A stretch of DNA of 64,000 nucleotides from Hyperoodon ampullatus (GCA_949752795.1 CATKHW010000425.1:1-64000); one strand, 5' to 3'; counted from the stretch's first letter, positions 35,391 through 48,588 are shown. The notes: generated by a model from the letters alone, not told the origin. Program-made: numbers and translations.

Positions 35391-37558
35391 ATGGGCCTCT
35401 GCACTAGGATGCAACATGTAAACGACGGACTGCCTGAAACTGCCGGGACCTGTAGGCCACGTTCAGTTGAGGACAACTATACGCCAAAAGAAGGGCAATG
35501 GAGGCCTTCTTTCCTTAAGGCACTAGAAGGTGTAAATGTGAACAGCAAAAGTATCTCCCTTCTTCCACACCTGGGAAGTACAAAACTCAAAAGGAAAGTG
35601 CAGGGAGAATGCTCTGTGTTTTCTTTGGAAAAGAGAGCTTGAAGGGAAACGTTTTTCTCCTCACTGGGATTTAGAGTGTTGCAGTCTCAATTGTGGCAGG
35701 GAAACACTGTTGTTCCATATCTTCTCTTCTTAACACAATCCATTTCTCGTCACAGAAATAGGCAGGCCCCAGGTCCAAGGCAGCCTGTGTCAAAGCGGTG
35801 CTTTAACTCCAGAAAGCCCTTACGATATCATAGGCCACTAGGCTGTGCACTAGATTCTAAGATGTAGGCGAAGGCCTGCCCGACAGTTCTGGGACCTGTA
35901 GGCCACGTTCAGTTGAGGACAACTATATGCCAAAGGAAGGGCAATGGAGGCCTTCTTTCCATAAGCCACTACAAGGTGTAAATGTGAACAGCAGATGTAT
36001 CTCCCTTCTACCGCAGCTGGGAAGTACAAAACACAGAACAAAGGCGCAGGGGGAATGCTCTGTGGTCCCTGTGGAGAACAGGGCTTGAAACCTGACCTGA
36101 AAACGTTCAGAGTTTTCTTAAGGCACTAGAAGGTGTCAATGTGAACAACAGAAGTAAGTACCTTCTACAGCACCGGCAAGCCCCAAAGACCGAAGGAAGG
36201 CAAAGGGAGAGTGCTTTGTGGTCCCTTTGGAAAACAGGCTTTGAAGGGATTCACTAAGGATTGCTAGTGAATAGGTAAACCACATGGGACGACTAGCCTC
36301 GAGCTCAAGCTCTCTTTTTCTCGTCACACAGACAGGCAGGCGGCAGGTCCAAGGCAGCGTGTGTCAAAGCGGTGCTTTAACTCCAGGAAGCCTTTATGAT
36401 GTCATAGGCCACTAGGCTGTGCACTAGATTCTAAGATGTAGGCGATGGACTACCCGACACTTCCGGGACCTGTAGGCCACTTTCAGGTGAGGACAACTAT
36501 ATGCCAAAAGAAGGGCAATGGAGGCCTTCTTTCCTTAAGCCACTAGAAGGTATAAATGTGAACAGCAGATGTATCTCCCTTCTACCGCAGCTTGGAAGTA
36601 CAAAACACAGAACGAAGGCGCAGGGGGAATGCTCTGTGGTCCTTGTGGAGAATAGGGCTTGAAACCTGACCTGAAAACATTCAGGGATTTCTGAAGCCAC
36701 TAGAAGGTGTCAAAGTGAACAACAGAAGTATCTACCTTCTACAGCACCGGCAAGCCCCAAAGACCGAAGGAAGGCAAAGGGAGAGTGCTTTGTGGTGCCT
36801 TTGGAAAACAGGCTTTGAAGGGATTCCCTAAGGATTGTTAGTGAATAGGTAAACCACATGGGACGACTAGCCTCGAGCTCAAGCTCTCTTTTTCTCGTCA
36901 CACAGACAGGCAGGTGGCAGGTCCAAGGCAGCGTGTGTCAAAGCGGTGCTTTAACTCCAGGAAGCCTTTATGATGTCATAGGCCACTAGGCTGTGCACTA
37001 GATTCTAAGATGTAGGCGATGGACTACCCGACACTTCCGGGACCTGTAGGCCACTTTCAGGTGAGGACAACTATATGCCAAAAGAAGGGCAATGGAGGCC
37101 TTCTTTCCTTAAGCCACTAGAAGGTGTAAATGTGAACAGCAGATGTATCTCCCTTCTACCGCAGCTTGGAAGTACAAAACACAGAACGAAGGCGCAGGGG
37201 GAATGCTCTGTGGTCCTTGTGGAGAATAGGGCTTGAAACCTGACCTGAAAACGTTCAGCCATTTCTGAAGCCACTAGAAGGTGTCAATGTGAACAACAGA
37301 AGTATCTACCTTCTACAGCACCGGCAAGCCCCAAAGACCGAAGGAAGGCAAAGGGAGAGTGCTTTGTGGTGCCTTTGGAAAACAGGCTTTGAAGGGATTC
37401 ACTAAGGATTGTTAGTGAATAGGTAAACCACATGGGACGACTAGCCTCGAGCTCAAGCTCTCTTTTTCTCATCACACAGACAAGCAAGCCGCAGGTCCAA
37501 GGCAGCGTGTGTCAAAGCGGTGCTTGAAATGCAGGAAGCGTTTACGGTGTCTTAGGCC
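35391..37558 (+). repeat. Higher-order unit 18 (2168 bp): B-A1-A2'-A2
   Basis: B 35391-35836 is EcoRV-plus with GCCTGAAACTGCC and private CTTAAGGCAC. A1 35837-36410 has CCAAAGGAAGG. A2' 36411-36984 has TATAAATG (36552), A at 36679 (ACATTCAGGG) and TCAAAGTGAAC. A2 36985-37558 has CAGCCATTT and CTCATCAC. This continues the distant copy of units 7-8. Confidence 0.94.
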
Positions 37559-38578
37559 ATGGGCCTCTGCACTAGGATGCAACATGTAAACGACGGACTG
37601 CCCGAAACTGCCGGGACCTGTAGGCCACGTTCAGTTGAGGACAACTATACGCCAAAAGAAGGGCAATGGAGGCCTTCTTTCCTTAAGCCACTAGAAGGTG
37701 TAAATGTGAACAGCAAAAGTATCTCCCTTCTTCCACACCTGGGAAGTACAAAACTCAAAAGGAAAGTGCAGGGAGAATGCTCTGTGTTTTCTTTGGAAAA
37801 GAGAGCTTGAAGGGAAACGTTTTTCTCCTCACTGGGATTTAGAGTGTTGCAGTCTCAATTGTGGCAGGGAAACACTGTTGTTCCATATCTTCTCTTCTTA
37901 ACACAATCCATTTCTCGTCACAGAAATAGGCAGGCCCCAGGTCCAAGGCAGCCTGTGTCAAAGCGGTGCTTTAACTCGAGAAAGCCCTTACGATATCATA
38001 GGCCACTAGGCTGTGCACTAGATTCTAAGATGTAGGCGAAGGCCTGCCCGACAGTTGTGGGACATGTAGGCCACGTTCAGTTGAGGACAACTATATGCCA
38101 AAAGAAGGGCAATGGAGGCCTTCTTTCCATAAGCCACTACAAGGTGTAAATGTGAACAGCAGATGTATCTCCCTTCTACCGCAGCTGGGAAGTACAAAAC
38201 ACAGAACAAAGGCGCAGGGGGAATGCTCTGTGGTCCCTGTGGAGAACAGGGCTTGAAACCTGACCTGAAAACGTTCAGAGTTTTCTTAAGGCACTAGAAG
38301 GTGTCAATGTGAGCAACAGAAGTAAGTACCTTCTACAGCACCGGCAAGCCCCAAAGACCGAAGGAAGGCAAAGGGAGAGTGCTTTGTGGTGCCTTTGGAA
38401 AACAGGCTTTGAAGGGATTCACTAAGGATTGTTAGTGAATAGGTAAACCACATGGGACGACTAGCCTCGAGCTCAAGCTCTCTTTTTCTCGTCACACAGA
38501 CAAGCAAGCCGCAGGTCCAAGGCAGCGTGTGTCAAAGCGGTGCTTGAAATGCAGGAAGCGTTTACGGTGTCTTAGGCC
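37559..38578 (+). repeat. Higher-order unit 19 (1020 bp): B plus A1/A2 mosaic
   Basis: B 37559-38004 is EcoRV-plus; G at 37978 creates an XhoI site (37975-37980), the only one I see in a B. The A module 38005-38578 is A1 through AGTAAGTACC, then A2 from GTGCCTTTGG, placing a switch between about 38330 and 38390. A GTGAGCAACAG variant lies next to the switch. Confidence 0.93.
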
Positions 38579-39598
38579 ATGGGCCTCTGCACTAGGATGC
38601 AACATGTAAACGACGGACTGCCCGAAACTTCTGGGACGTGTAAGCCACGTTCAGTTGAGGACAACTATACGCCAAAAGAAGGGCAATGGAGGCCTTCTTT
38701 CCTTAAGCCACTAGAAGGTGTAAATGTGAACAGCAAAAGTATCTCCCTTCTTCCACACCTGGGAAGTACAAAACTCAAAAGGAAAGTGCAGGGAGAATGC
38801 TCTGTGTTTTCTTTGGAAAAGAGAGCTTGAAGGGAAACGTTTTTCTCCTCACTGGGATTTAGAGTGTTGCAGTCTCAATTGTGGCAGGGAAACACTGTTG
38901 TTCCATATCTTCTCTTCTTAACACAATCCATTTCTCGTCACAGAAATAGGCAGGCCCCAGGTCCAAGGCAGCCTGTGTCAAAGCAGTGCTTTAACTCCAG
39001 AAAGCCCTTACGAAATCATAGGCCACTAGGCTGTGCACTAGATTGTAAGATGTAGGCGAAGGCCTGCCCGACAGTTCTGGGACCTGTAGGCCACGTTCAG
39101 TTGAGGACAACTATATGCCAAAAGAAGGGCAATGGAGGCCTTCTTTCCATAAGCCACTACAAGGTGTAAATGTGAACAGCAGATGTATCTCCCTTCTACC
39201 GCAGCTGGGAAGTACAAAACACAGAACGAAGGCGCAGGGGGAATGCTCTGTTGTCCTTGTGGAGAATAGGGCTTGAAACCTGACCTGAAAACGTTCAGCG
39301 ATTTCTGAAGCCACTAGAAGGTGTCAATGTGAACAACAGAAGTATCTACCTTCTACAGCACCGGCAAGCCCCAAAGACCGAAGGAAGGCAAAGGGAGAGT
39401 GCTTTGTGGTGCCTTTGGAAAACAGGCTTTGAAGGGATTCCCTAAGGATTGTTAGTGAATAGGTAAACCACATGGGACAACTAGCCTCGAGCTCAAGCTC
39501 TCTTTTTCTCGTCACACAGACAAGCAAGCCGCAGGTCCAAGGCAGCGTGTGTCAAAGCGGTGCTTGAAATGCAGGAAGCCTTTACGGTGTCTTAGGCC
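38579..39598 (+). repeat. Higher-order unit 20 (1020 bp): B plus A1/A2 mosaic
   Basis: B 38579-39024 has ATTTCTCG with GCAGTG and GAAATC (mosaic). The A module 39025-39598 has G at 39045 (GATTGTAAG), is A1 through CCACTACAAGG, and becomes A2 by about 39228 (GAACGAAGG, then TTGTCCTTGTGGAG). GGGACAACTAG (A at 39479) removes a CpG. This unit is copied at 42787 and 53945. Confidence 0.93.
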
Positions 39599-41766
39599 AT
39601 GGGCCTCTGCACTAGGATGCAACATGTAAACGACGGACTGCCCGAAACTGCCGGGACCTGTAGGCCACGTTCAGTTGAGGACAACTATACGCCAAAAGAA
39701 GGGCAATGGAGGCCTTCTTTCCTTAAGCCACTAGAAGGTGTAAATGTGAACAGCAAAAGTATCTCCCTTCTTCCACACCTGGGAAGTACAAAACTCAGAA
39801 GGAAAGTGCAGGGAGAATGCTCTGTGTTTTCTTTGGAAAAGAGAGCTTGAAGGGAAACGTTTTTCTCCTCACTGGGATTTAGAGTGTTGCAGTCTCAATT
39901 GTGGCAGGGAAACACTGTTGTTCCATATCTTCTCTTCTTAACACAATCCATTTCTCGCCACAGAAAAAGGCAGGCCCCAGGTCCAAGGCAGCCTGTGTCA
40001 AAGCGGTGCTTTAACTCCAGAAAGCCCTTACGATATCATAGGCCACTAGGCTGTGCACTAGATTCTAAGATGTAGGCGAAGGCCTGCCCGACAGTTCTGG
40101 GACCTGTAGGCCACGTTCAGTTGAGGACAACTATATGCCAAAAGAAGGGCAATGGAGGCCTTCTTTCCATAAGCCACTACAAGGTGTAAATGTGAACAGC
40201 AGATGTATCTCCCTTCTACCGCAGCTGGGAAGTACAAAACACAGAACAAAGGCGCAGGGGGAATGCTCTGTGGTCCCTGTGGAGAACAGGGCTTGAAACC
40301 TGACCTGAAAACGTTCAGAGTTTTCTTAAGGCACTAGAAGGTGTCAATGTGAACAACAGAAGTAACTACCTTCTACAGCACCGGCAAGCCCCAAAGACCG
40401 AAGGAAGGCAAAGGGAGAGTGCTTTGTGGTCCCTTTGGAAAACAGGCTTTGAAGGGATTCACTAAGGATTGCTAGTGAATAGGTAAACCACATGGGACGA
40501 CTAGCCTCGAGCTCAAGCTCTCTTTTTCTCGTCACACAGACAGGCAGGCGGCAGGTCCAAGGCAGCGTGTGTCAAAGCGGTGCTTTAACTCCAGGAAGCC
40601 TTTATGATGTCATAGGCCACTAGGCTGTGCACTAGATTCTAAGATGTAGGCGATGGACTACCCGACACTTCCGGGACCTGTAGGCCACTTTCAGGTGAGG
40701 ACAACTATATGCCAAAAGAAGGGCAATGGAGGCCTTCTTTCCTTAAGCCACTAGAAGGTGTAAATGCGAACAGCAGATGTATCTCCCTTCTACCGCAGCT
40801 TGGAAGTACAAAACACAGAACGAAGGCGCAGGGGGAATGCTCTGTGGTCCTTGTGGAGAATAGGGCTTGAAACCTGACCTGAAAACATTCAGGGATTTCT
40901 GAAGCCACTAGAAGGTGTCAAAGTGAACAACAGAAGTATCTACCTTCTACAGCACCGGCAAGCCCCAAAGACCGAAGGAAGGCAAAGGGAGAGTGCTTTG
41001 TGGTGCCTTTGGAAAACAGGCTTTGAAGGGATTCCCTAAGGATTGTTAGTGAATAGGTAAACCACATGGGACGACTAGCCTCGAGCTCAAGCTCTCTTTT
41101 TCTCGTCACACAGACAGGCAGGTGGCAGGTCCAAGGCAGCGTGTGTCAAAGCGGTGCTTTAACTCCAGGAAGCCTTTATGATGTCATAGGCCACTAGGCT
41201 GTGCACTAGATTCTAAGATGTAGGCGATGGACTACCCGACACTTCCGGGACCTGTAGGCCACTTTCAGGTGAGGACAACTATATGCCAAAAGAAGGGCAA
41301 TGGAGGCCTTCTTTCCTTAAGCCACTAGAAGGTGTAAATGTGAACAGCAGATGTATCTCCCTTCTACCGCAGCTTGGAAGTACAAAACACAGAACGAAGG
41401 CGCAGGGGGAATGCTCTGTGGTCCTTGTGGAGAATAGGGCTTGAAACCTGACCTGAAAACGTTCAGCCATTTCTGAAGCCACTAGAAGGTGTCAATGTGA
41501 ACAACAGAAGTATCTACCTTCTACAGCACCGGCAAGCCCCAAAGACCGAAGGAAGGCAAAGGGAGAGTGCTTTGTGGTGCCTTTGGAAAACAGGCTTTGA
41601 AGGGATTCACTAAGGATTGTTAGTGAATAGGTAAACCACATGGGACGACTAGCCTCGAGCTCAAGCTCTCTTTTTCTCGTCACACAGACAAGCAAGCCGC
41701 AGGTCCAAGGCAGCGTGTGTCAAAGCGGTGCTTGAAATGCAGGAAGCGTTTACGGTGTCTTAGGCC
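39599..41766 (+). repeat. Higher-order unit 21 (2168 bp): B-A1-A2'-A2
   Basis: B 39599-40044 is EcoRV-plus with CTCAGAAGG, CTCGCCACAG and a private AGAAAAAGG. A1 40045-40618 has AGTAACTACC with CACCGGCAAGCC. A2' 40619-41192 carries A at 40887 and TCAAAGTGAAC. A2 41193-41766 has CAGCCATTT. Confidence 0.94.
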
Positions 41767-42786
41767 ATGGGCCTCTGCACTAGGATGCAACATGTAAACG
41801 ACGGACTGCCCGAAACTGCCGGGACCTGTAGGCCACGTTCAGTTGAGGACAACTATACGCCAAAAGAAGGGCAATGGAGGCCTTCTTTCCTTAAGCCACT
41901 AGAAGGTGTAAATGTGAACAGCAAAAGTATCTCCCTTCTTCCACACCTGGGAAGTACAAAACTCAAAAGGAAAGTGCAGGGAGAATGCTCTGTGTTTTCT
42001 TTGGAAAAGAGAGCTTGAAGGGAAACGTTTTTCTCCTCACTGGGATTTAGAGTGTTGCAGTCTCAATTGTGGCAGGGAAACACTGTTGTTCCATATCTTC
42101 TCTTCTTAACACAATCCATTTCTCGTCACAGAAATAGGCAGGCCCCAGGTCCAAGGCAGCCTGTGTCAAAGCGGTGCTTTAACTCCAGAAAGCCCTTACG
42201 ATATCATAGGCCACTAGGCTGTGCACTAGATTCTAAGATGTAGGCGAAGGCCTGCCCGACAGTTGTGGGACATGTAGGCCACGTTCAGTTGAGGACAACT
42301 ATATGCCAAAAGAAGGGCAATGGAGGCCTTCTTTCCATAAGCCACTACAAGGTGTAAATGTGAACAGCAGATGTATCTCCCTTCTACCGCAGCTGGGAAG
42401 TACAAAACACAGAACAAAGGCGCAGGGGGAATGCTCTGTGGTCCCTGTGGAGAACAGGGCTTGAAACCTGACCTGAAAACGTTCAGAGTTTTCTTAAGGC
42501 ACTAGAAGGTGTCAATGTGAGCAACAGAAGTAAGTACCTTCTACAGCACCGGCAAGCCCCAAAGACCGAAGGAAGGCAAAGGGAGAGTGCTTTGTGTTGC
42601 CTTTGGAAAACAGGCATTGAAGGGATTCACTAAGGATTGTTAGTGAATAGGTAAACCACATGGGACGACTAGCCTCGAGCTCAAGCTCTCTTTTTCTCGT
42701 CACACAGACAAGCAAGCCGCAGGTCCAAGGCAGCGTGTGTCAAAGCGGTGCTTGAAATGCAGGAAGCGTTTACGGTGTCTTAGGCC
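41767..42786 (+). repeat. Higher-order unit 22 (1020 bp): B plus A1/A2 mosaic
   Basis: This is the copy of unit 19 at an offset of 4208 bp: B 41767-42212 is EcoRV-plus and the A module 42213-42786 has the same switch and GTGAGCAACAG. Private changes are TTTGTGTTGCC and GGCATTGAAGG. The extra XhoI site of unit 19 is absent. Confidence 0.93.
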
Positions 42787-43806
42787 ATGGGCCTCTGCAC
42801 TAGGATGCAACATGTAAACGACGGACTGCCCGAAACTTCTGGGACGTGTAAGCCACGTTCAGTTGAGGACAACTATACGCCAAAAGAAGGGCAATGGAGG
42901 CCTTCTTTCCTTAAGCCACTAGAAGGTGTAAATGTGAACAGCAAAAGTATCTCCCTTCTTCCACACCTGGGAAGTACAAAACTCAAAAGGAAAGTGCAGG
43001 GAGAATGCTCTGTGTTTTCTTTGGAAAAGAGAGCTTGAAGGGAAACGTTTTTCTCCTCACTGGGATTTAGAGTGTTGCAGTCTCAATTGTGGCAGGGAAA
43101 CACTGTTGTTCCATATCTTCTCTTCTTAACACAATCCATTTCTCGTCACAGAAATAGGCAGGCCCCAGGTCCAAGGCAGCCTGTGTCAAAGCAGTGCTTT
43201 AACTCCAGAAAGCCCTTACGAAATCATAGGCCACTAGGCTGTGCACTAGATTGTAAGATGTAGGCGAAGGCCTGCCCGACACTTCTGGGACCTGTAGGCC
43301 ACGTTCAGTTGAGGACAACTATATGCCAAAAGAAGGGCAATGGAGGCCTTCTTTCCATAAGCCACTACAAGGTGTAAATGTGAACAGCAGATGTATCTCC
43401 CTTCTACCGCAGCTGGGAAGTACAAAACACAGAACGAAGGCGCAGGGGGAATGCTCTGTTGTCCTTGTGGAGAATAGGGCTTGAAACCTGACCTGAAAAC
43501 GTTCAGCGATTTCTGAAGCCACTAGAAGGTGTCAATGTGAACAACAGAAGTATCTACCTTCTACAGCACCGGCAAGCCCCAAAGACCGAAGGAAGGCAAA
43601 GGGAGAGTGCTTTGTGGTGCCTTTGGAAAACAGGCTTTGAAGGGATTCCCTAAGGATTGTTAGTGAATAGGTAAACCACATGGGACAACTAGCCTCGAGC
43701 TCAAGCTCTCTTTTTCTCGTCACACAGACAAGCAAGCCGCAGGTCCAAGGCAGCGTGTGTCAAAGCGGTGCTTGAAATGCAGGAAGCCTTTACGGTGTCT
43801 TAGGCC
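42787..43806 (+). repeat. Higher-order unit 23 (1020 bp): B plus A1/A2 mosaic
   Basis: This is the copy of unit 20 at an offset of 4208 bp: B 42787-43232 is mosaic and the A module 43233-43806 has G at 43253, CTGTTGTCC and GGGACAACTAG. GACACTTCTGG in the A start differs from unit 20. Confidence 0.93.
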
Positions 43807-45400
43807 ATGGGCCTCTGCACTAGGATGCAACATGTAAACGACGGACTGCCCGAAACTGCCGGGACCTGTAGGCCACGTTCAGTTGAGGACAACTATACGC
43901 CAAAAGAAGGGCAATGGAGGCCTTCTTTCCTTAAGCCACTAGAAGGTGTAAATGTGAACAGCAAAAGTATCTCCCTTCTTCCACACCTGGGAAGTACAAA
44001 ACTCAGAAGGAAAGTGCAGGGAGAATGCTCTGTGTTTTCTTTGGAAAAGAGAGCTTGAAGGGAAACGTTTTTCTCCTCACTGGGATTTAGAGTGTTGCAG
44101 TCTCAATTGTGGCAGGGAAACACTGTTGTTCCATATCTTCTCTTCTTAACACAATCCATTTCTCGCCACAGAAATAGGCAGGCCCCAGGTCCAAGGCAGC
44201 CTGTGTCAAAGCGGTGCTTTAACTCCAGAAAGCCCTTACGATATCATAGGCCACTAGGCTGTGCACTAGATTCTAAGATGTAGGTGAAGGCCTGCCCGAC
44301 AGTTCTGGGACCTGTAGGCCACGTTCAGTTGAGGACAACTATATGCCAAAAGAAGGGCAATGGAGGCCTTCTTTCCATAAGCCACTACAAGGTGTAAATG
44401 TGAACAGCAGATGTATCTCCCTTCTACCGCAGCTGGGAAGTACAAAACACAGAACAAAGGTGCAGGGGGAATGCTCTGTGGTCCCTGTGGAGAACAGGGC
44501 TTGAAACCTGACCTGAAAACGTTCAGAGTTTTCTTAAGGCACTAGAAGGTGTCAATGTGAACAACAGAAGTAACTACCTTCTACAGCACCGGCAAGCCCC
44601 AAAGACCGAAGGAAGGCAAAGGGAGAGTGCTTTGTGGTCCCTTTGGAAAACAGGCTTTGAAGGGATTCACTAAGGATTGCTAGTGAATAGGTAAACCACA
44701 TGGGACGACTAGCCTCGAGCTCAAGCTCTCTTTTTCTCGTCACACAGACAGGCAGGCGGCAGGTCCAAGGCAGCGTGTGTCAAAGCGGTGCTTTAACTCC
44801 AGGAAGCCTTTATGATGTCATAGGCCACTAGGCTGTGCACTAGATTCTAAGATGTAGGCGATGGACTACCCGACACTTCCGGGACCTGTAGGCCACTTTC
44901 AGGTGAGGACAACTATATGCCAAAAGAAGGGCAATGGAGGCCTTCTTTCCTTAAGCCACTAGAAGGTGTAAATGCGAACAGCAGATGTATCTCCCTTCTA
45001 CCGCAGCTTGGAAGTACAAAACACAGAACGAAGGCGCAGGGGGAATGCTCTGTGGTCCTTGTGGAGAATAGGGCTTGAAACCTGACCTGAAAACGTTCAG
45101 GGATTTCTGAAGCCACTAGAAGGTGTCAATGTGAACAACAGAAGTATCTACCTTCTACAGCACCGGCAAGCCCCAAAGACCGAAGGAAGGCAAAGGGAGA
45201 GTGCTTTGTGGTGCCTTTGGAAAACAGGCTTTGAAGGGATTCCCTAAGGCTTGTTAGTGAATAGGTAAACCACATGGGACGACTAGCTTCGAGCTCAAGC
45301 TCTCTCTTTCTCGTCACACAGACAAGCAAGCCGCAGGTCCAAGGCAGCGTGTGTCAAAGCGGTGCTTGAAATGCAGGAAGCGTTTACGGTGTCTTAGGCC
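43807..45400 (+). repeat. Higher-order unit 24 (1594 bp): B-A1-A2
   Basis: B 43807-44252 is EcoRV-plus with CTCAGAAGG and CTCGCCACAG, as in unit 21. A1 44253-44826 has TAGGTGAAGG and AAAGGTGCAG (T at 44461), both CpG losses. A2 44827-45400 has AAGGCTTG and loses the XhoI site (T at 45288), marking the end of the 4208-bp match. Confidence 0.94.
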
Positions 45401-46994
45401 ATGGGCCTCTGCACTAGGATGCAACATGTAAACGACGGACTGCCCGAAACTGCCGGGACCTGTAGGCCACGTTCAGTTGAGGACAACTATACGCCAAAAG
45501 AAGGGCAATGGAGGCCTTCTTTCCTTAAGCCACTAGAAGGTGTAAATGTGAACAGCAAAAGTATCTCCCTTCTTCCACACCGGGGAAGTACAAAACTCAG
45601 AAGGAAAGTGCAGGGAGAATGCTCTGTGTTTTCTTTGGAAAAGAGAGCTTGAAGGGAAACGTTTTTCTCCTCACTGGGATTTAGAGTGTTGCAGTCTCAA
45701 TTGTGGCAGGGAAACACTGTTGTTCCATATCTTCTCTTCTTAACACAATCCATTTCTCGCCACAGAAATAGGCAGGCCCCAGGTCCAAGGCAGCCTGTGT
45801 CAAAGCGGTGCTTTAACTCCAGAAAGCCCTTACGATATCATAGGCCACTAGGCTGTGCACTAGATTCTAAGATGTAGGCGAAGGCCTGCCCGACAGTTGT
45901 GGGACATGTAGGCCACGTTCAGTTGAGGACAACTATATGCCAAAAGAAGGGCAATGGAGGCCTTCTTTCCATAAGCCACTACAAGGTGTAAATGTGAACA
46001 GCAGATGTATCTCCCTTCTACCGCAGCTGGGAAGTACAAAACACAGAACAAAGGCGCAGGGGGAATGCTCTGTGGTCCCTGTGGAGAACAGGGCTTGAAA
46101 CCTGACCTGAAAACGTTCAGAGTTTTCTTAAGGCACTAGAAGGTGTCAATGTGAACAACAGAAGTAACTACCTTCTACAGCACCGGGAAACCCCAAAGAT
46201 CGAAGGAAGGCAAAGGGAGAGTGCTTTGTGGTCCCTTTGGAAAACAGGCTTTGAAGGGATTCACTAAGGATTGTTAGTGAATAGGTAAACCACATGGGAC
46301 TACTAGCCTCGAGCTCAAGCTCTCTTTTTCTCGTCACACAGACAGGCAGGCGGCAGGTCCAAGGCAGCGTGTGTCAAAGCGGTGCTTTAACTCCAGGAAG
46401 CCTTTATGATGTCATAGGCCACTAGGCTGTGCACTAGATTCTAAGATGTAGGCGATGGACTACCCGACACTTCCGGGACCTGTAGGCCACTTTCAGGTGA
46501 GGACAACTATATGCCAAAAGAAGGGCAATGGAGGCCTTCTTTCCTTAAGCCACTAGAAGGTGTAAATGCGAACAGCAGATGTATCTCCCTTCTACCGCAG
46601 CTGGGAAGTAAAAAACACAGAACGAAGGCGCAGGGGGAATGCTCTGTGGTCCTTGTGGAGAATAGGGCTTGAAACCTGACCTGAAAACGTTCAGGGATTT
46701 CTGAAGCCACTAGAAGGTGTCAATGTGAACAACAGAAGTATCTACCTTCTACAGCACCGGCAAGCCCCAAAGACCGAAGGAAGGCAAAGGGAGAGTGCTT
46801 TGTGGTGCCTTTGGAAAACAGGCTTTGAAGGGATTCCCTAAGGCTTGTTAGTGAATAGGTAAATAACATTGGACGACTAGCCTCGAGCTCAAGCTCTCTT
46901 TTTCTCGTCACACAGACAAGCAAGCCGCAGGTCCAAGGCAGCGTGTGTCAAAGCGGTGCTTGAAATGCAGGAAGCGTTTACGGTGTCTTAGGCC
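45401..46994 (+). repeat. Higher-order unit 25 (1594 bp): B-A1-A2
   Basis: B 45401-45846 has G at 45582 (CACCGGGGAAG), copied at 56740. A1 45847-46420 is the CACCGGGAAACC form with GGGACTACTAG. A2 46421-46994 has three close private substitutions at 46864, 46865 and 46870 and an AGTAAAAAAC variant, with no equivalent at 57.6-58.2 kb. Confidence 0.94.
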
Positions 46995-48588
46995 ATGGGC
47001 CTCTGCACTAGGATGCAACATGTAAACGACGGACTGCCCGAAACTGCCGGGACCTGTAGGCCACGTTCAGTTGAGGACAACTATACGCCAAAAGAAGGGC
47101 AATGGAGGCCTTCTTTCCTTAAGCCACTAGAAGGTGTAAATGTGAACAGCAAAAGTATCTCCCTTCTTCCACACCTGGGAAGTACAGAACTCAGAAGGAA
47201 AGTGCAGGGAGAATGCTCTGTGTTTTCTTTGGAAAAGAGAGCTTGAAGGGAAACGTTTTTCTCCTCACTGGGATTTAGAGTGTTGCAGTCTCAATTGTGG
47301 CAGGGAAACACTGTTGTTCCATATCTTCTCTTCTTAACACAATCCATTTCTCGCCACAGAAATAGGCAGGCCCCAGGTCCAAGGCAGCCTGTGTCAAAGC
47401 GGTGCTTTAACTCCAGAAAGCCCTTACGATATCATAGGCCACTAGGCTGTGCACTAGATTCTAAGATGTAGGCGAAGGCCTGCCCGACAGTTCTGGGACC
47501 TGTAGGCCACGTTCAGTTGAGGACAACTATATGCCAAAAGAAGGGCAATGGAGGCCTTCTTTCCATAAGCCACTACAAGGTGTAAATGTGAACAGCAGAT
47601 GTATCTCCCTTCTACCGCAGCTGGGAAGTACAAAACACAGAACAAAGGCGCAGGGGGAATGCTCTGTGGTCCCTGTGGAGAACAGGGCTTGAAACCTGAC
47701 CTGAAAACGTTCAGAGTTTTCTTAAGGCACTAGAAGGTGTCAATGTGAACAACAGAAGTATCTACCTTCTACAGCACCGGCAAGCCCCAAAGACCGAAGG
47801 AAGGCAAAGGGAGAGTGCTTTGTGGTCCCTTTGGAAAACAGGCTTTGAAGGGATTCACTAAGGATTGCTAGTGAATAGGTAAACCACATGGGACGACTAG
47901 CCTCGAGCTCAAGCTCTCTTTTTCTCGTCACACAGACAGGCAGGCGGCAGGTCCAAGGCAGCGTGTGTCAAAGCGGTGCTTTAACTCCAGGAAGCCTTTA
48001 TGATGTCATAGGCCACTAGGCTGTGCACTAGATTCTAAGATGTAGGCGATGGACTACCCGACACTTCCGGGACCTGTAGGCCACTTTCAGGTGAGGACAA
48101 CTATATGCCAAAAGAAGGGCAATGGAGGCCTTCTTTCCTTAAGCCACTAGAAGGTGTAAATGCGAACAGCAGATGTATCTCCCTTCTACCGCAGCTTGGA
48201 AGTACAAAACACAGAACGAAGGCGCAGGGGGAATGCTCTGTGGTCCTTGTGGAGAATAGGGCTTGAAACCTGACCTGAAAACGTTCAGGGATTTCTGAAG
48301 CCACTAGAAGGTGTCAATGTGAACAACAGAAGTATCTACCTTCTACAGCACCGGCAAGCCCCAAAGACCGAAGGAAGGCAAAGGGAGAGTGCTTTGTGGT
48401 GCCTTTGGAAAACAGGCTTTGAAGGGATTCACTAAGGATTGTTAGTGAATAGGTAAACCACATGGGACGACTAGCTTCGAGCTCAAGCTCTCTCTTTCTC
48501 GTCACACAGACAAGCAAGCCGCAGGTCCAAGGCAGCGTGTGTCAAAGCGGTGCTTGAAATGCAGGAAGCGTTTACGGTGTCTTAGGCC
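46995..48588 (+). repeat. Higher-order unit 26 (1594 bp): B-A1-A2
   Basis: B 46995-47440 is EcoRV-plus with private TACAGAACTC. A1 47441-48014 has an A2-like AGTATCTACC in an otherwise A1 body, a short conversion tract. A2 48015-48588 lacks the XhoI site (T at 48476). Confidence 0.94.
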
